The translations under genes and the position numbers were made by a program. Of a DNA stretch of 64,000 bases, positions 41,965 to 52,844 are shown one piece after another (position 1 is the first letter of the stretch; every line of letters begins with the position of its first letter). The DNA is from Austropuccinia psidii (lineage: Eukaryota; Basidiomycota; Pucciniomycetes; Pucciniales; Sphaerophragmiaceae): the NCBI GenBank assembly GCA_023105745.1, contig JALGQZ010000007.1:196592-260591 (forward strand), given 5' to 3'. The notes beneath the pieces were generated by a model. It had not been told where the DNA came from and searched no databases. It saw only the letters and a list, made by a program, of their open reading frames with translations.

Positions 41965-44146
41965 TGTAAGGTTTTTCTATGAAACTCTTGATAATAGTAG
42001 CAAAATCAATAGTACTATGACTGTCCTCAGTAGAAATATATAATATAATGAGATATTACAACCACAAATTCAAATATAATTATTAAAAATAATTATATAA
42101 AAAAAAATTAATTATTATTATAAAAATATAATAATAAAAAAATAATAATTATAATAAATTATAATTATTCTATTATTGTTATAGTGACTGACGGTTATGA
42201 CAATAAGAAGTGTAAAGCTCTTAATGAGACAATTACACGTGGATAATATGAATATTAACCACTTATAAGTAATATAAATATTATTTATAAAAGAATTAAA
42301 CACACACTGTGCAGAAATAATTCTTATAGAATAAAAATTCTATATAAAAACACTAATACTAGATAAAAAAGATATAGAACTTTAGAGAAAGCTTACTTAT
42401 AATATTTATTTAATACAACAATTCAAACAACAAAATTTATTATATTAAATAATAATTATAAGTTAAAAACACACCTAAAATCAATAATTTTAAAGATAAA
42501 ACAACTTTTTATAATAAAAATGAAGATTTAAAGAGTTTTTAAGAGGAATTTGTGGATTTTCAAAGATATTTAAGATGATTAATTTTATATGATAAAATAT
42601 ATTATTGGTGATTACAACAATAATCAAAATCCTATGATTTCAATTCTTTAATTTTAAATAATAAAGAATAGAATAACTTAAGAATTATTTTAATAATAAG
42701 ATTTTATATTTAATAAAACTTTACCTGTTTAAATTTCTAATATGATTGGATTGATAATGAATGATGGACAAAAACAATGATGAAAAGACTCTTTTTATGT
42801 CTTCAGAGCAGCTCTCATGATTCATAATGGATATAGGGGGCGTGCTCAGGTCAAAACTGAAAAACCATGCTTAAAAATAAAGTTCATAGCTTAAGGTAAC
42901 TTAATTTTAATTCCAATTTAAAGTTAACAGGGTTATTCTTAACTCCATGTAGCTTTAATCCTCATTTAAACTAATTATTTTAAGTTTTTAATATAAATAG
43001 GCTTATTTATATTAAAGTTCATCACATGAACAACTTGAAAATAGAGTTTCAAGCAAAAATCTCTTAAACTCAATTTTTAATTAATTTTTAAGGAAATTAT
43101 AATTTTCTTTGAGCTTGAATTAAAAGAGTAAATTCCCAGGCTAATTACCCAGGAAATTTATTTATAAAAGATCTTTAAAATTGAATTTATATGTAGATAA
43201 TATTAAATTGTCAGCTGTGTGAAATTTCAAGCAAATCCATTAAGAATTGGATTTTTAATGAATTTTTGAAGTTATTGCTATTTTTCCACGTAAAATAGCA
43301 ATACACACCAAACCTTAAGTTTTGATAAGGTTTTAATGCTTGTAACCTTAAAGATTTAAGCTTATTTAAGCTTTTTAAGCCTAATTAAGTTTTGACAGTT
43401 CTTAAAACCTTGAATTCAAGCCTGCATATTGGGATTTACCCTCTGGCAGCTTGAAATTCCTGTCTAATCTGGGATAAAACCAGTTTAAACTTTAATGTTG
43501 GATCAAAGTCTACTCTTAAAGTTTAAATAAGGTTGAAAATCCTCCAATACAGGTGGACAACCTTAATTGAATCCTTGCAGATCCAAAAAGCTGGGTACCC
43601 CAGCTCTATTTGGTCTTTTTCCTTTTTCCCACCTTTTTGCGTGGATTTTTCCCTTTTATTTATTTGAAGCCATACTATGACTTTAAACCCTTTTAAATTG
43701 AACTCACGCAGGATTTACATTCTGTATGGCAAATCCTTAGCCAATTCAGTAAATATACACCACACCTCAATTTTAACTAAAATTTTGGTAAGTTTGCATA
43801 AACCTTATGCAACTTTAAATTTAAGCTTATTTAAGCTTAAATTTAACAATTTTAAAAAATGTTAAAAAAATTACATTAGTACTGTGAGATTCTTAAATCT
43901 TCTAATAACATAGGAAATAAGTGTTTTTGGGTATAACACCTTATGGATGTACCCTAGGTTATTTTTGGTGTGGAATCCAAAAATGACATAATATTTATAA
44001 CTTTGTTCATTCAAAAAAAAGTTATACTTATTTTTTGTTATTTTTTATTTTAAATTCAATTAAAAAGTCTGTTGAAGACAATTTTAACTGTGTATAAAGT
44101 TATTTGTGGCCTTATGGGTATGTTATACATACCTCACAGGCTCACA
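41965..44146 (-). repeat. Solo LTR S4 (2,182 bp) inside the C integrase, TSD ATAAG
   Basis: On the plus strand it begins TGTAAGGTTTTTCTATGAAA and ends CCTCACAGGCTCACA. The flanks ATAAG at 41960-41964 and 44147-44151 are identical. Its ends resemble the chromovirus family (TGTGAGCC...CCTTACA), but the interior differs, as in S2. No internal element is present. Open frames within it are short. Confidence 0.93.
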
Positions 44147-45065
44147 ATAAGTCTGTATTAATAATGAATCTACTCCATATCATTATGTCTGTGTCTGTAG
44201 CGGTGTAATCTCTATGACATGGTAAGAACATTAGGGATTTGCTGTACCTGTCAATTAATACTAGGCATGCATTAAAACTCCTGTCTCCTGCTGTAGGTAA
44301 GGCTGTTACCCAATCCATGTGAACTATTTCCAATTGGTATTTTGGATATTGGATATGGATCATCATTCCAATTTTCTTTCCTGTGGCTCTGTTTGCTTTT
44401 TAACATCTGTCACAGGTCTGGCAATACTCTGTAACATCTTTTCTCCAATTTGGCCACCAAGAGCAGGCTTTTACTGTCTCTAGTCTCCTATCTTCTGAGA
44501 GATGTCCAGATACAACATTTTCATGGAATTCATGTAGTATAGTGCTTATCAGAGTCATATATCTCAAGGTCATAGCACATGTGTGTTTAGTCCTGTGATA
44601 AAGAGTTCCATCAAGGAGGTGGAATCTTCCTTCATCTTATTATTTTTTCAATATTTCATCTAGTTTGGAAGATAGTGATGGTTCTTTGAGATCTTTCATT
44701 AAGAGTTGGCAAAAGATATGACAATTTGTGTCCATCTTTTATCTTTTTTTAACTTGGTCAAAGAATTCTGTGCCAATATCTATAACACATATGGCTTCTA
44801 TATGATGTTCTTTTGTGATACCCATTCTGGGTTTTCAGGTGTATTTTCTAAAGCCCATCTTCTAAGACCATATGCATTTTTATTAATATTCATGTTTCTT
44901 CTATATTCTTGGATAGAAATTTGCCATCTCAGCATGTGTCTCTTTGGTTTCTTCATGTTTAATAAGGAATTTACAACATTAAATTCTGTGATGACATCAA
45001 AGACTGTTCCCTCCAGAAAGTAGTATAGCTTTTCTAAAGCCCACACTAAAAAAAGAAATTCCATG
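44147..45065 (-). pseudogene. Integrase N-terminal part, linker and RNase H end of element C
   Basis: From right to left: the RNase H end (45064-44798, [21 protein letters not shown] with the Asp now in a diverged ITEF), a linker (HLLDGTLYHRTKHTC-like near 44610), the zinc finger (near 44400-44460), and the start of the core (44366-44142, VHMDWVTALPTAGDRSFNAC, Asp 1 present). Several stops interrupt. Solo LTR S5 borders it at 45066. Confidence 0.82.
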
Positions 45066-46465
45066 AGTCAGCCTATGACTCAAAACCAGAGCACAAGCAT
45101 GACAGCCAAATATTATAAACCAATGGTAAAGCCAAGATACCACCAAAACATACAGCTGAGCCAAATCAGCTCAAAATATATCAAAAAGAAATAGCAAACC
45201 CACCACTTTCCAAATACACAAGTCCCACCATCATAGGACAAGGAATAACAAAGTTGTTGCTGAGCATAAACATTAATTTTCACCTCCCATCTGAAATCCA
45301 GAGGAAGAGACTTAACCCCATCAAATGTGTATTTAAATTAAAGCTCTAAGTCAGGGATATTCAATGGTACTAGCCAAACTGATCTAGCATCAGAATTACA
45401 GGAGTTATGGCTAAAATAAGGTCAAATAAGGGTGAATAAATTATTCACCTCTAATCTAGCTTCTACAGTTTTAGTGTGAGATACCTGAAGTGGGGTCTTT
45501 TTGGAAAGAGCACAATCAGGGCTATCTGATAGTACCATTCATTTTCCCATATCTCATCTAAAGCAAACATTATGGAGAAAACAAGCTCCATACATTTTTT
45601 GGGCAAAATCATGAATATGTATAAGAAATCTTATACATGGCATACCTTTTCCATATTGAATGATAGCCATATCAAATTAGGTACTGCTGTGTAGAAAACA
45701 TCCAGGGCTACAAAAAGAACCAACTTTGAGCCTGATATCTCAAACACTGACAATTTGATGGCAGTTTCAAGGTCAAAATCCCACAGTCTGACATATACAG
45801 CCATACTGTGGGATATTCTCCCATAACTAAGATTATGAGGTGTCAAAAAGACAAGGAAGCATGTTTTTACTTCAATACCTCATATTTCAGTCAATATTGG
45901 GGTCCTATACAGGTTCTGTACAGTATTCTACATGTCATACACATCAGCAGAGGGCTATGTGGTCCCCAGATGAATGTTTTCACCCTGTATTGGTGAAAAC
46001 TGCCCAGATGTGGTTTCAAAACCACATCTGAGCCCAATAAAGTGCATACAGTCTTTGTGAAAGCCACAAGCCATTACTCTTAAGTGAAAAACTCTTCACT
46101 TCTTCTATGTGGATGGTCTAGAGGGCCATTACACCCCATTTTAGGATAAAGGGGGACTTTTCTCCACCAGAAAAGGTTTCCTCATCATGTTCTTAAGTTC
46201 CTACATAGTACAGCTTTCCAAAGTAGTTATACGCTTGGAAAGCATATCAGTTATACTTAAAACTTAAGTATTTTAGTCTTTATTATTGTAACCCAACAGG
46301 TATACTGCATCCAGGGCTTTCAGTAGCACTCACCACCACTAATTTTATTAGTAAATCCCTTACTATCTTTAACCCAAACCTTTTTAATACCTTTTATCCA
46401 TGTCACTGTCATAGTTAAAGCTTTATATACTTTTATTACCACTTTATCATATACTCAGCCTGACA
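45066..46465 (+). repeat. Solo LTR S5 (1,400 bp, family TGTCAGCC) inside C RNase H, TSD CCATG/CCATT
   Basis: The third copy of the S1/S3 LTR begins AGTCAGCCTATGACTCAAAA and ends ATACTCAGCCTGACA. The flanks CCATG (45061-45065) and CCATT (46466-46470) differ at one base. The interrupted sequence is the RNase H stretch that in B reads [11 protein letters not shown], and it resumes correctly on both sides. Its orientation is opposite to element C. Confidence 0.9.
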
Positions 46466-47647
46466 CCATTTGGCTTTCTCCATATCTTTCTTCTTTTTGC
46501 TTAATTTGTCTTGAAATGAAGCAAAGTTGTCCCTCAACAGGTTTATCATTAATGATTTTTGTCTGGTGTAGTGCAACACCTAATTATTCTCCATAAGAAT
46601 CAATAGACAGATTGAAAGGTAATTTCCAATATGGAATTAAAAGAAATGGGTGATTTGTGAGGGATTTTTTTAGTTCCTCATATTCTTTAACCCTTTCTGC
46701 ATTCATTTCAAAGACTGTCTGTTTGTCACAGATATTTTACAGTGATTTTGCAACTTTTGCAAATTATTTAATAATATTTCTGTAATGAACAGAAAATCCT
46801 TGAAATTATTGCATTTCTTTTTTGGTTTGAGGCATTGGTTTCAGTAGTACTGCTGCTACTTTGTTTTTATCTATGCCCAAGCTTATTCCAGATAAAACAT
46901 GACCCAGTTCCTTTAGTTCATTATATGTAAAGTGACATGTTTTCAAGGAAATTTTCATGTTTACTTCCACTGTCTTTTGTGAGACTCTTTCTAGTCTTGT
47001 TAAATGAGATTCCCAATTTTCTGAGCAAACTGTGATATCATCACTGTAGATAATTAACCATCCTTCTGATGATTATTCAGGAAATATAGTATTCATCATT
47101 CTTTGATAATGGGAAGGTGCATTCTTCTTATACCAAAAGCCATTCTTAGGTATTTATATATGCTAAAATGGACTATTATCCTTGGTATTTTTCTGGATTT
47201 GTCTTTTAGGAAGTTTTGGTGAAAATCCTTTAGAGAATCCATGTATGTAATGTGCTTATCCTGTTTAAATTTTGTTAATGTCTTATGGGTTCTGGGTATC
47301 GGGTATCTGTCAGGGATAGTATAGGTATTTAGAGCTCTGAAGTCCCCTACCATCCGTGATTTCCCATTATTCCAAGTTATAATGACAGGTGTAGGGACCT
47401 CTACCTGTTCATTATGTCCTACTTTCCTCAACACCCCGAGGTCCTTTAATTCTTTAATGTGTACCTCTAAGGCCTCTCTAGCTCTTGGGATAGCTGGGTA
47501 AGCTGGTGTTCTTAAAAGGGGTGGATAAGGCTTTTCCACATTAAGAATAATGTCTAATTCATGTACAATGATAGCACCTAGTGGCTCTTTCTCATTTTCA
47601 AAGGAGCTTTTGTATTTAAATGAAAGATCAATTACTTTTTCTTGCAT
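46466..47647 (-). pseudogene. Reverse transcriptase and RNase H start of element C
   Basis: The RT N-terminal half is open from 47647 to 47096: [40 protein letters not shown], then HITYMDSLKDFHQNF with the first palm Asp kept. The rest (47095-46466) is broken. The active-site region near 47040 reads with stops, and RNase H (near 46600) retains only fragments. It is non-functional. Confidence 0.85.
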
Positions 47648-48137
47648 TTTATCTGTTAATTATTGATTGAATTCTGCCTGTATAAGCTGTTCACTTATGA
47701 ATATTTTTTTCTCGGCTTTTCTTTTCATTTTTTATAATAGTAATTTGGTTTTTGTTGTTGAAAAAACCAAATTTTTTCTTTTGTTGTCTCCTATGGGAAA
47801 AGATGTTCTTTTTGTTGGAGATGTCTATACCATATACTTACAAGTAATCATTTCCAAGTATATAATGGTTACTAGTACAGTTGTCCATTACTACAAACTC
47901 CACTTTCACTCCTGTTCATTGGGAAGTATGAGGAAGAATTAATGTTAAGTCAATTATTCCAATGGGCTTCCTTCTTTTACTTGCACTACTAAATTTAACC
48001 CCTTTTATTGGTATATGCTTTTCTTCTCAATCTGGTATAGCTATTTGTAAAGAACTTTTGCAAACACAGGTGCAGTATGCTTCTTTGTCCAGGTTTACTT
48101 TTGCCTCTTTGTTTTCTACCATACCAATGCTTATACT
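47648..48137 (-). pseudogene. Protease region of element C
   Basis: Positionally this is the retropepsin: the minus strand near 48080 reads VNLDKEAYCTCVCKSS-like, so the DTG motif is damaged. The later block around 47870 (VVMDNCTSNHYILGNDYL-like) is recognisable. No long frame survives. A 220-codon plus-strand frame across it is a shadow. Confidence 0.65.
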
Positions 48138-49380
48138 TCATTTTCCAGCTGTATATCCCATTCCTTCTGCATTTTTGGTTCTATGCAGCTTGGCATCTTG
48201 CATATTTGTGAGGGTTGTATCAGATCTTTTGACTTGTGGTAATTTTGAGTTTATATCTAGTACTTCATATATTAAATTAATATTTTTCATTTGGGCATTA
48301 ATTATATTGATTTCATCACTTTCAGATGTGTCTGATTCTTCAGTGTCTTTTTCAGAATCATATTCTTCTTCTTTGTCATGGGGGTCTTCTGTTTCCACAA
48401 TTTCATCGATCTTTGCCTTTTTAAGACAATTATTTTCTAAGTCTCCAATACCACCAGATCCATGGCATTTTATTTGCTCATTAGTGGTGATTATATTGAG
48501 TTTGAAATATTCTCTTGGCTTATCTTTCTTAATGAATGGTTTATTTGGGCTTTTATTGTCCATTTTGTTCCATGTTCTGTTGATTTTTGTTCTTTTCACT
48601 ATATCTTCTAGTGAATTAATATAATCTTCTGTGGAATATGGTTCTATACACCTGCTTCCCAGAGCATGTTTCAGTTCTCCTGCACGTTTTTTAATTATTT
48701 TCATGTGCAACATCTTTTGTGACATTTCTGGATACAGTGCATTTAATATTTCAACTTTTTCTAAGAACCAAGTTGAAGTTTTATCCTTGTCTGGGTCAAA
48801 GAAAGAATTTTCAAATGCATTTTCTATTTTGTACCTCTAGGAATCATTTTTCCACTTGGTTATTATTTTATTTGTCCACCAAAACAAGGTATGTTTTCCA
48901 TTTGTTTGTCTTATACCATAATACCATATTTTTGCAGATTTTTTGAATAATGAATGTAATCTTGAAGTTAATAGCTCATTTGGTATGGAATAATCCCCTT
49001 TTAACATGTCAATTTCTTTAATAAATGACATATGGTCATATTCACCTTCACCTGAGGATGTTGGGCATTCTTTCAGTTGAGGTTCTTCCTTCATTAAGAC
49101 TTGATTTCTGTCTTGATGGCTTAAGTCTGTTATGAAGGGATTTGTCATTTCCTCTTTTGGTTTAACAGGAGTTCCAATGTGAGAAAATTGGGTTGGTAAC
49201 TTTGAAATATTTAAGTTAGCCTCATTTATTTTATGCATTTTCTCAGTAATAAGTCTTATTTCACTTTTAATGTCATCTTTAAGATTCATTCTTGCTTCAT
49301 CAATATTTTCCACATGGTCTAGAAGTAATTTTTGGTGTGATGACATTTTTCTTCAAATTTTTCAAGAGAAATACTTACTT
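48138..49380 (-). pseudogene. gag of element C, capsid and nucleocapsid part
   Basis: From right to left: a helical region and capsid start (49346-48837, SSHQKLLLDHVENIDEARMN, then GEGEYDHMSFIKEIDMLKGD and WYYGIRQTNGKH), then 48725-48138 with MSQKMLHMKIIKKRAGELKHA and the nucleocapsid. There the knuckle reads CHGSGGIGDLENNC, so the second Cys and the His are gone. An acidic tail (EEEYDSEKDTEESDTSESDE) follows. A stop lies just before 48837. Confidence 0.85.
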
Positions 49381-50390
49381 TATTCAGTTATTCTGTCAGA
49401 ATTTCAATACTCACTTCATAATTGATTGTCAAAGCTCATTATGAGATATCGTTTATACACTCATGAGACTCTTGTTTTCATGGAATTAATTTCTGGGTGT
49501 TTTTTTTAATTAAGAATTTTGGTTTATTATTTTCAACCTTGAATTTAATGCTGTCTATTTCTTTTTTTTGTTGTACAACAATTTGTGTTAACCATAATAA
49601 ACTACTATTAATTTGTTGTGAAGATAATAAGCTATTTTTAATGTCTTTTAGAGGTCATATACTATGTTTTATTTATGTTAAAGTATTTAAAACATAAGGA
49701 GAAAGAAACATTTTTTTTGGGAAGTGGGGTTGTCTCATTATTTACTCTTCCTTGTCCTTGAATTCCATCAAGGTTCTGGCAATCTTGAAGACATTATTAT
49801 GGCATCTTTTTGGATTCTTGGAATCCTGTATCTTGTGGAATATGGTTTCCTCTGATTCTTTTTCTTGTTCTTCTTCCCTTCTTGGGGAGGTTGGCTGGCT
49901 TGTGGATTTCTGGTAGAAGCTACTGGGGCTTCTTCCTTGATTTCCTTCTTCTTGTTGTTGTGCCAGTCCTTTATATTTTTGATTTGAGATTTGGATGATA
50001 ATGGATTCCATCCATTTGAGTATTTCATTATTTCCTCCTCTTTGAGGAACTTTTTTGGGATGTGGCAGGAGTTCATCACTTCTTGGTTTATTTGTGGCAA
50101 GATTTCTCAATCTTTGTCCTTGTACACCATGTAGTACTACTTGTACTGGCTCATAGTTATGTCTATCTGAGCCCTCTGAATGTGATTTGTATCTTTTGGA
50201 TCTACTCATACTTAGTTCCAACTCTGGTTCAGAGATGATGGGAATTTCTGAGACTTGCCTTTTGGATATGGCATTTCCTTTTGTGGATTCTGTTATGCAG
50301 AGGATTTTGACCTTTCTTTTCCCTTTTGAGGGATCATTTCTACTTCTGAGTCAACCTTCATCTGATTTGATGGAGTATTGGGATCCCATT
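49381..50390 (-). pseudogene. gag of element C, N-terminal part
   Basis: From 50390 leftwards it reads MGSQYSIKSDEG-like, a stop, then the open stretch 50221-49742 (MELSMSRSKRYKSHSEGSDR, then VVLHGVQGQRLRNLATNKPR). Between 49741 and 49381 the frame (helical segment equivalent to EIDNIKFLIENN of A) is fragmentary. As in A and B this is a Gln/Ser-rich, probably disordered region. Confidence 0.75.
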
Positions 50391-50620
50391 CTGGTAAAAA
50401 AAAGCTAGATAAAAAAAGATTTAATAAAGATAAAAAGTCTTTTTATGGCAATTTTAGAAGTGGTACTCACCTTCAGGATCCTGAACAGTGGGTCCTGGAA
50501 AAGCTAATATCTTAGCTTTTCTCCCCATATTGAAAGCTGGTGTTGGAGATCTTTGACAAGCTTCTTCCACCAATCTCTTAACAGTGGTCTGATTGTCCTC
50601 TGTTGGGTTGCCTAAAAACA
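50391..50620 (-). other. Leader exon (50471-50620) and intron (50391-50470) of element C
   Basis: The exon is 150 bp, as in A, and follows a pyrimidine tract plus AG (TGTCTTCTTTAG). It ends GAAG|GTGAGT. The intron ends in a strong TTTTTTTTACCAG. The exon is fully open here: PTEDNQTTVKRLVEEACQRS, then FPGPTVQDPE. This is the cleanest copy and supports real splicing in the family. Confidence 0.6.
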
Positions 50621-51076
50621 CTAAAGAAGACAGATAAATAGAAGTCTTTTGATAAAAAGTGTTATTTTTGATAGGATATGGAAATTTCCACAAACAAATT
50701 TGCTTTTATATCTTTTTAAAAAAGATAAATTAATAAAAGAAATTAATAAAAAGGAATAAAAATGAACTTTTATTATTTTTTATGCTTAAAGAATATAATA
50801 AAAATCAATATTATTCTTTTTTCAAATTGATTTATAATATAAAGTTATTTTTAATTTATAGATATCCATTTTAATAAATATGGTCACTCAAGGAAAGTTC
50901 TTTCAAGTCTAAGGATGTAAAAAACCATGTGTAAGACAGTAAGATTGCTTTTCAAATGCCTCGATAGATTTCAAAATAAATAAATATAAAATTATTATAT
51001 AATATTATGATTATAAATATGATTTATTATTGAATAGACCCAATTTTAATCCTTTTAAAAGGTCTTTTAAGTAAAA

Positions 51077-51094
51077 ATCATTGCCAGGCCCCCA
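51077..51094 (-). other. Candidate primer-binding site of element C
   Basis: On the minus strand it reads TGGGGGCCTGGCAATGAT, 2 nt after the 5' LTR end at 51097. It differs from A and B at one or two positions. Confidence 0.65.
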
Positions 51095-51096
51095 AA

Positions 51097-52844
51097 TGTA
51101 ATGTTTGACCTTGAAAAAATGAGTAAATATCACTAATATTTTACCTATTGCACTCTGAATTTCCTTATCAAAGTAATAAAGAAATATTATAATTATAGGG
51201 TAAAAATATCTATATTATTTCAATAAAAAAATATATTGATATTTAATAGTTAATATATTTATGGATATTTATTATTGTTACAAACAAATAATAAGTTCAT
51301 AATAAAATTATCTAATAATAAAGAAAATGTATAAAAATAATATTACCATCTTTAGAGCTATATATTAATAACAGAATTATTAAAAATAATAATAAAGGAA
51401 AGTTTTTGTAGAAAGTGAAAATACCCTACTTTTAACACTTAATATAATAATTTTGAATAAATTTAAGCAAAATAATGTAAATACAAGCTATTTGAACTGT
51501 ATATACAAATAAAAATAAGGGAAATTACAAATATTCTTTATTTTAGGTGGAATTGAAGATCTTAGAGAGATTTTAACAAAAATGACAAAATATTGAGTGA
51601 ATCAAATCAAAACAGGTGATTATAATATAGATTATCTCTGTTCTTTAATAATATAATACATTTATAAATAAATAATAAAGATATTATCTTTGATTTAATG
51701 TTTTTATTGTTTTTGATGCATCTGCAGGGGAAATGGAGGTAAAAAAGGGCTCTATATGTAGTAAACCCCTCCCTTTTATAGTCCATAAGGCTTCTAGTAG
51801 ACATTTACTGATGGTATCCACAGTAATTGATCAGTATTTCAATGTTTAGTGATTATTACATCATAATTAAATCAACTTATCTCCTTATTGGGCCATTTTT
51901 TAGAGTTATCACCATAACTCTCAGTTTTCTGAAATAATATGCTTGTCAGAAGCCTGAAGTTAGTGGATTTCATCATTATGAATCATATAAAATAGTATTT
52001 ACAAGTTTAATCTCTTATATAACTGTTAAACGTATAATAAAGTTACAGTGAGTGATAATGAATGATCAATTCTAAGCTTAAGCTTTGATCATCAATACCT
52101 TTTGAGTTATAAGCGCTAAAGCCATTAATCAAGTGTATTCTGATAGCTTGGAAAGTCTTTATTTAGTTTCCAAGAGAATTTCATTAAATCATCAAAACTC
52201 TATTTCTGATAATTTTTCTTGTAACTCATCTTTTCTGTTGAAATTTACTATTTTAAACTTCAAACTGTGATTTCAAGGGGTTATACCTTGAATATAATAA
52301 TGAAAATTACATCATTCTTCACGTATGAACTATTAGAATCTGAAAATCTACTTTTTTTAAGCTTGGACCACTTTCACAACAAAGTGGTCAACAGCTATAA
52401 TTATTTTGTTCAATAAACCCTTGTAAGTTATAACCCTGTTTATAAACTGTCAATTAAATCTTATATCTGTACTTTTACAGCAATTACAAGGTACCTTCTT
52501 TTTTTGATTCAACTCTTTATTATGTATATTTCAAGAGATATGAGCTAAAAACCATGAATATATGCACGGATAATAAAAGTGCATATATTAATGTTATCTC
52601 AGTAGGTATTGACTTTTCAGATATGGAATAAAGATGTTATATGTGTAGTCTTTGAGGGGAATCCAATGGTTCAATTTATCTCACATTTTTAATCATTTAT
52701 TTCTGAGATAATCAAGGTTTTATGCCTTTTTATTGAGTTTTTACTCATTTCAAGATAGTAATTTCAATTCTTATTATTAAAGTAAGTGTTTTAAAGTTGT
52801 TCTGTGACCTTTTTGAATATGTGGTCATATCTCAAAGGCTCAAA
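51097..52844 (-). repeat. 5' LTR of element C (1,748 bp)
   Basis: On the plus strand it begins TGTAATGTTTGACCTTGAAA and ends CTCAAAGGCTCAAA, so the terminal CACA has become CAAA. The hairpin GACCACTTTCACAACAAAGTGGTC lies at 52366-52389. It is homologous to 39124-40938. Confidence 0.92.

Larger units (their letters stand above)
39124..52844 (-). mobile_element. Chromovirus C (minus strand, 13,721 bp with nested solo LTRs), TSD ATTTG
   Basis: This full-length element is flanked by ATTTG at 39119-39123 and 52845-52849. LTRs lie at 39124-40938 and 51097-52844. Subtracting the two nested solo LTRs (S4 and S5) gives about 10.1 kb, close to B. It is inserted in the end of the D pol gene. Its coding parts are more decayed than those of A and B. 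Confidence 0.93.

Noticed and set aside
47962..48624. 220-codon plus-strand open frame, Leu/Ser-rich with apparent hydrophobic stretches
   Set aside because: It is the antisense of the gag/protease region of element C. The minus strand gives recognisable gag motifs, and the hydrophobic look comes from complement codons.
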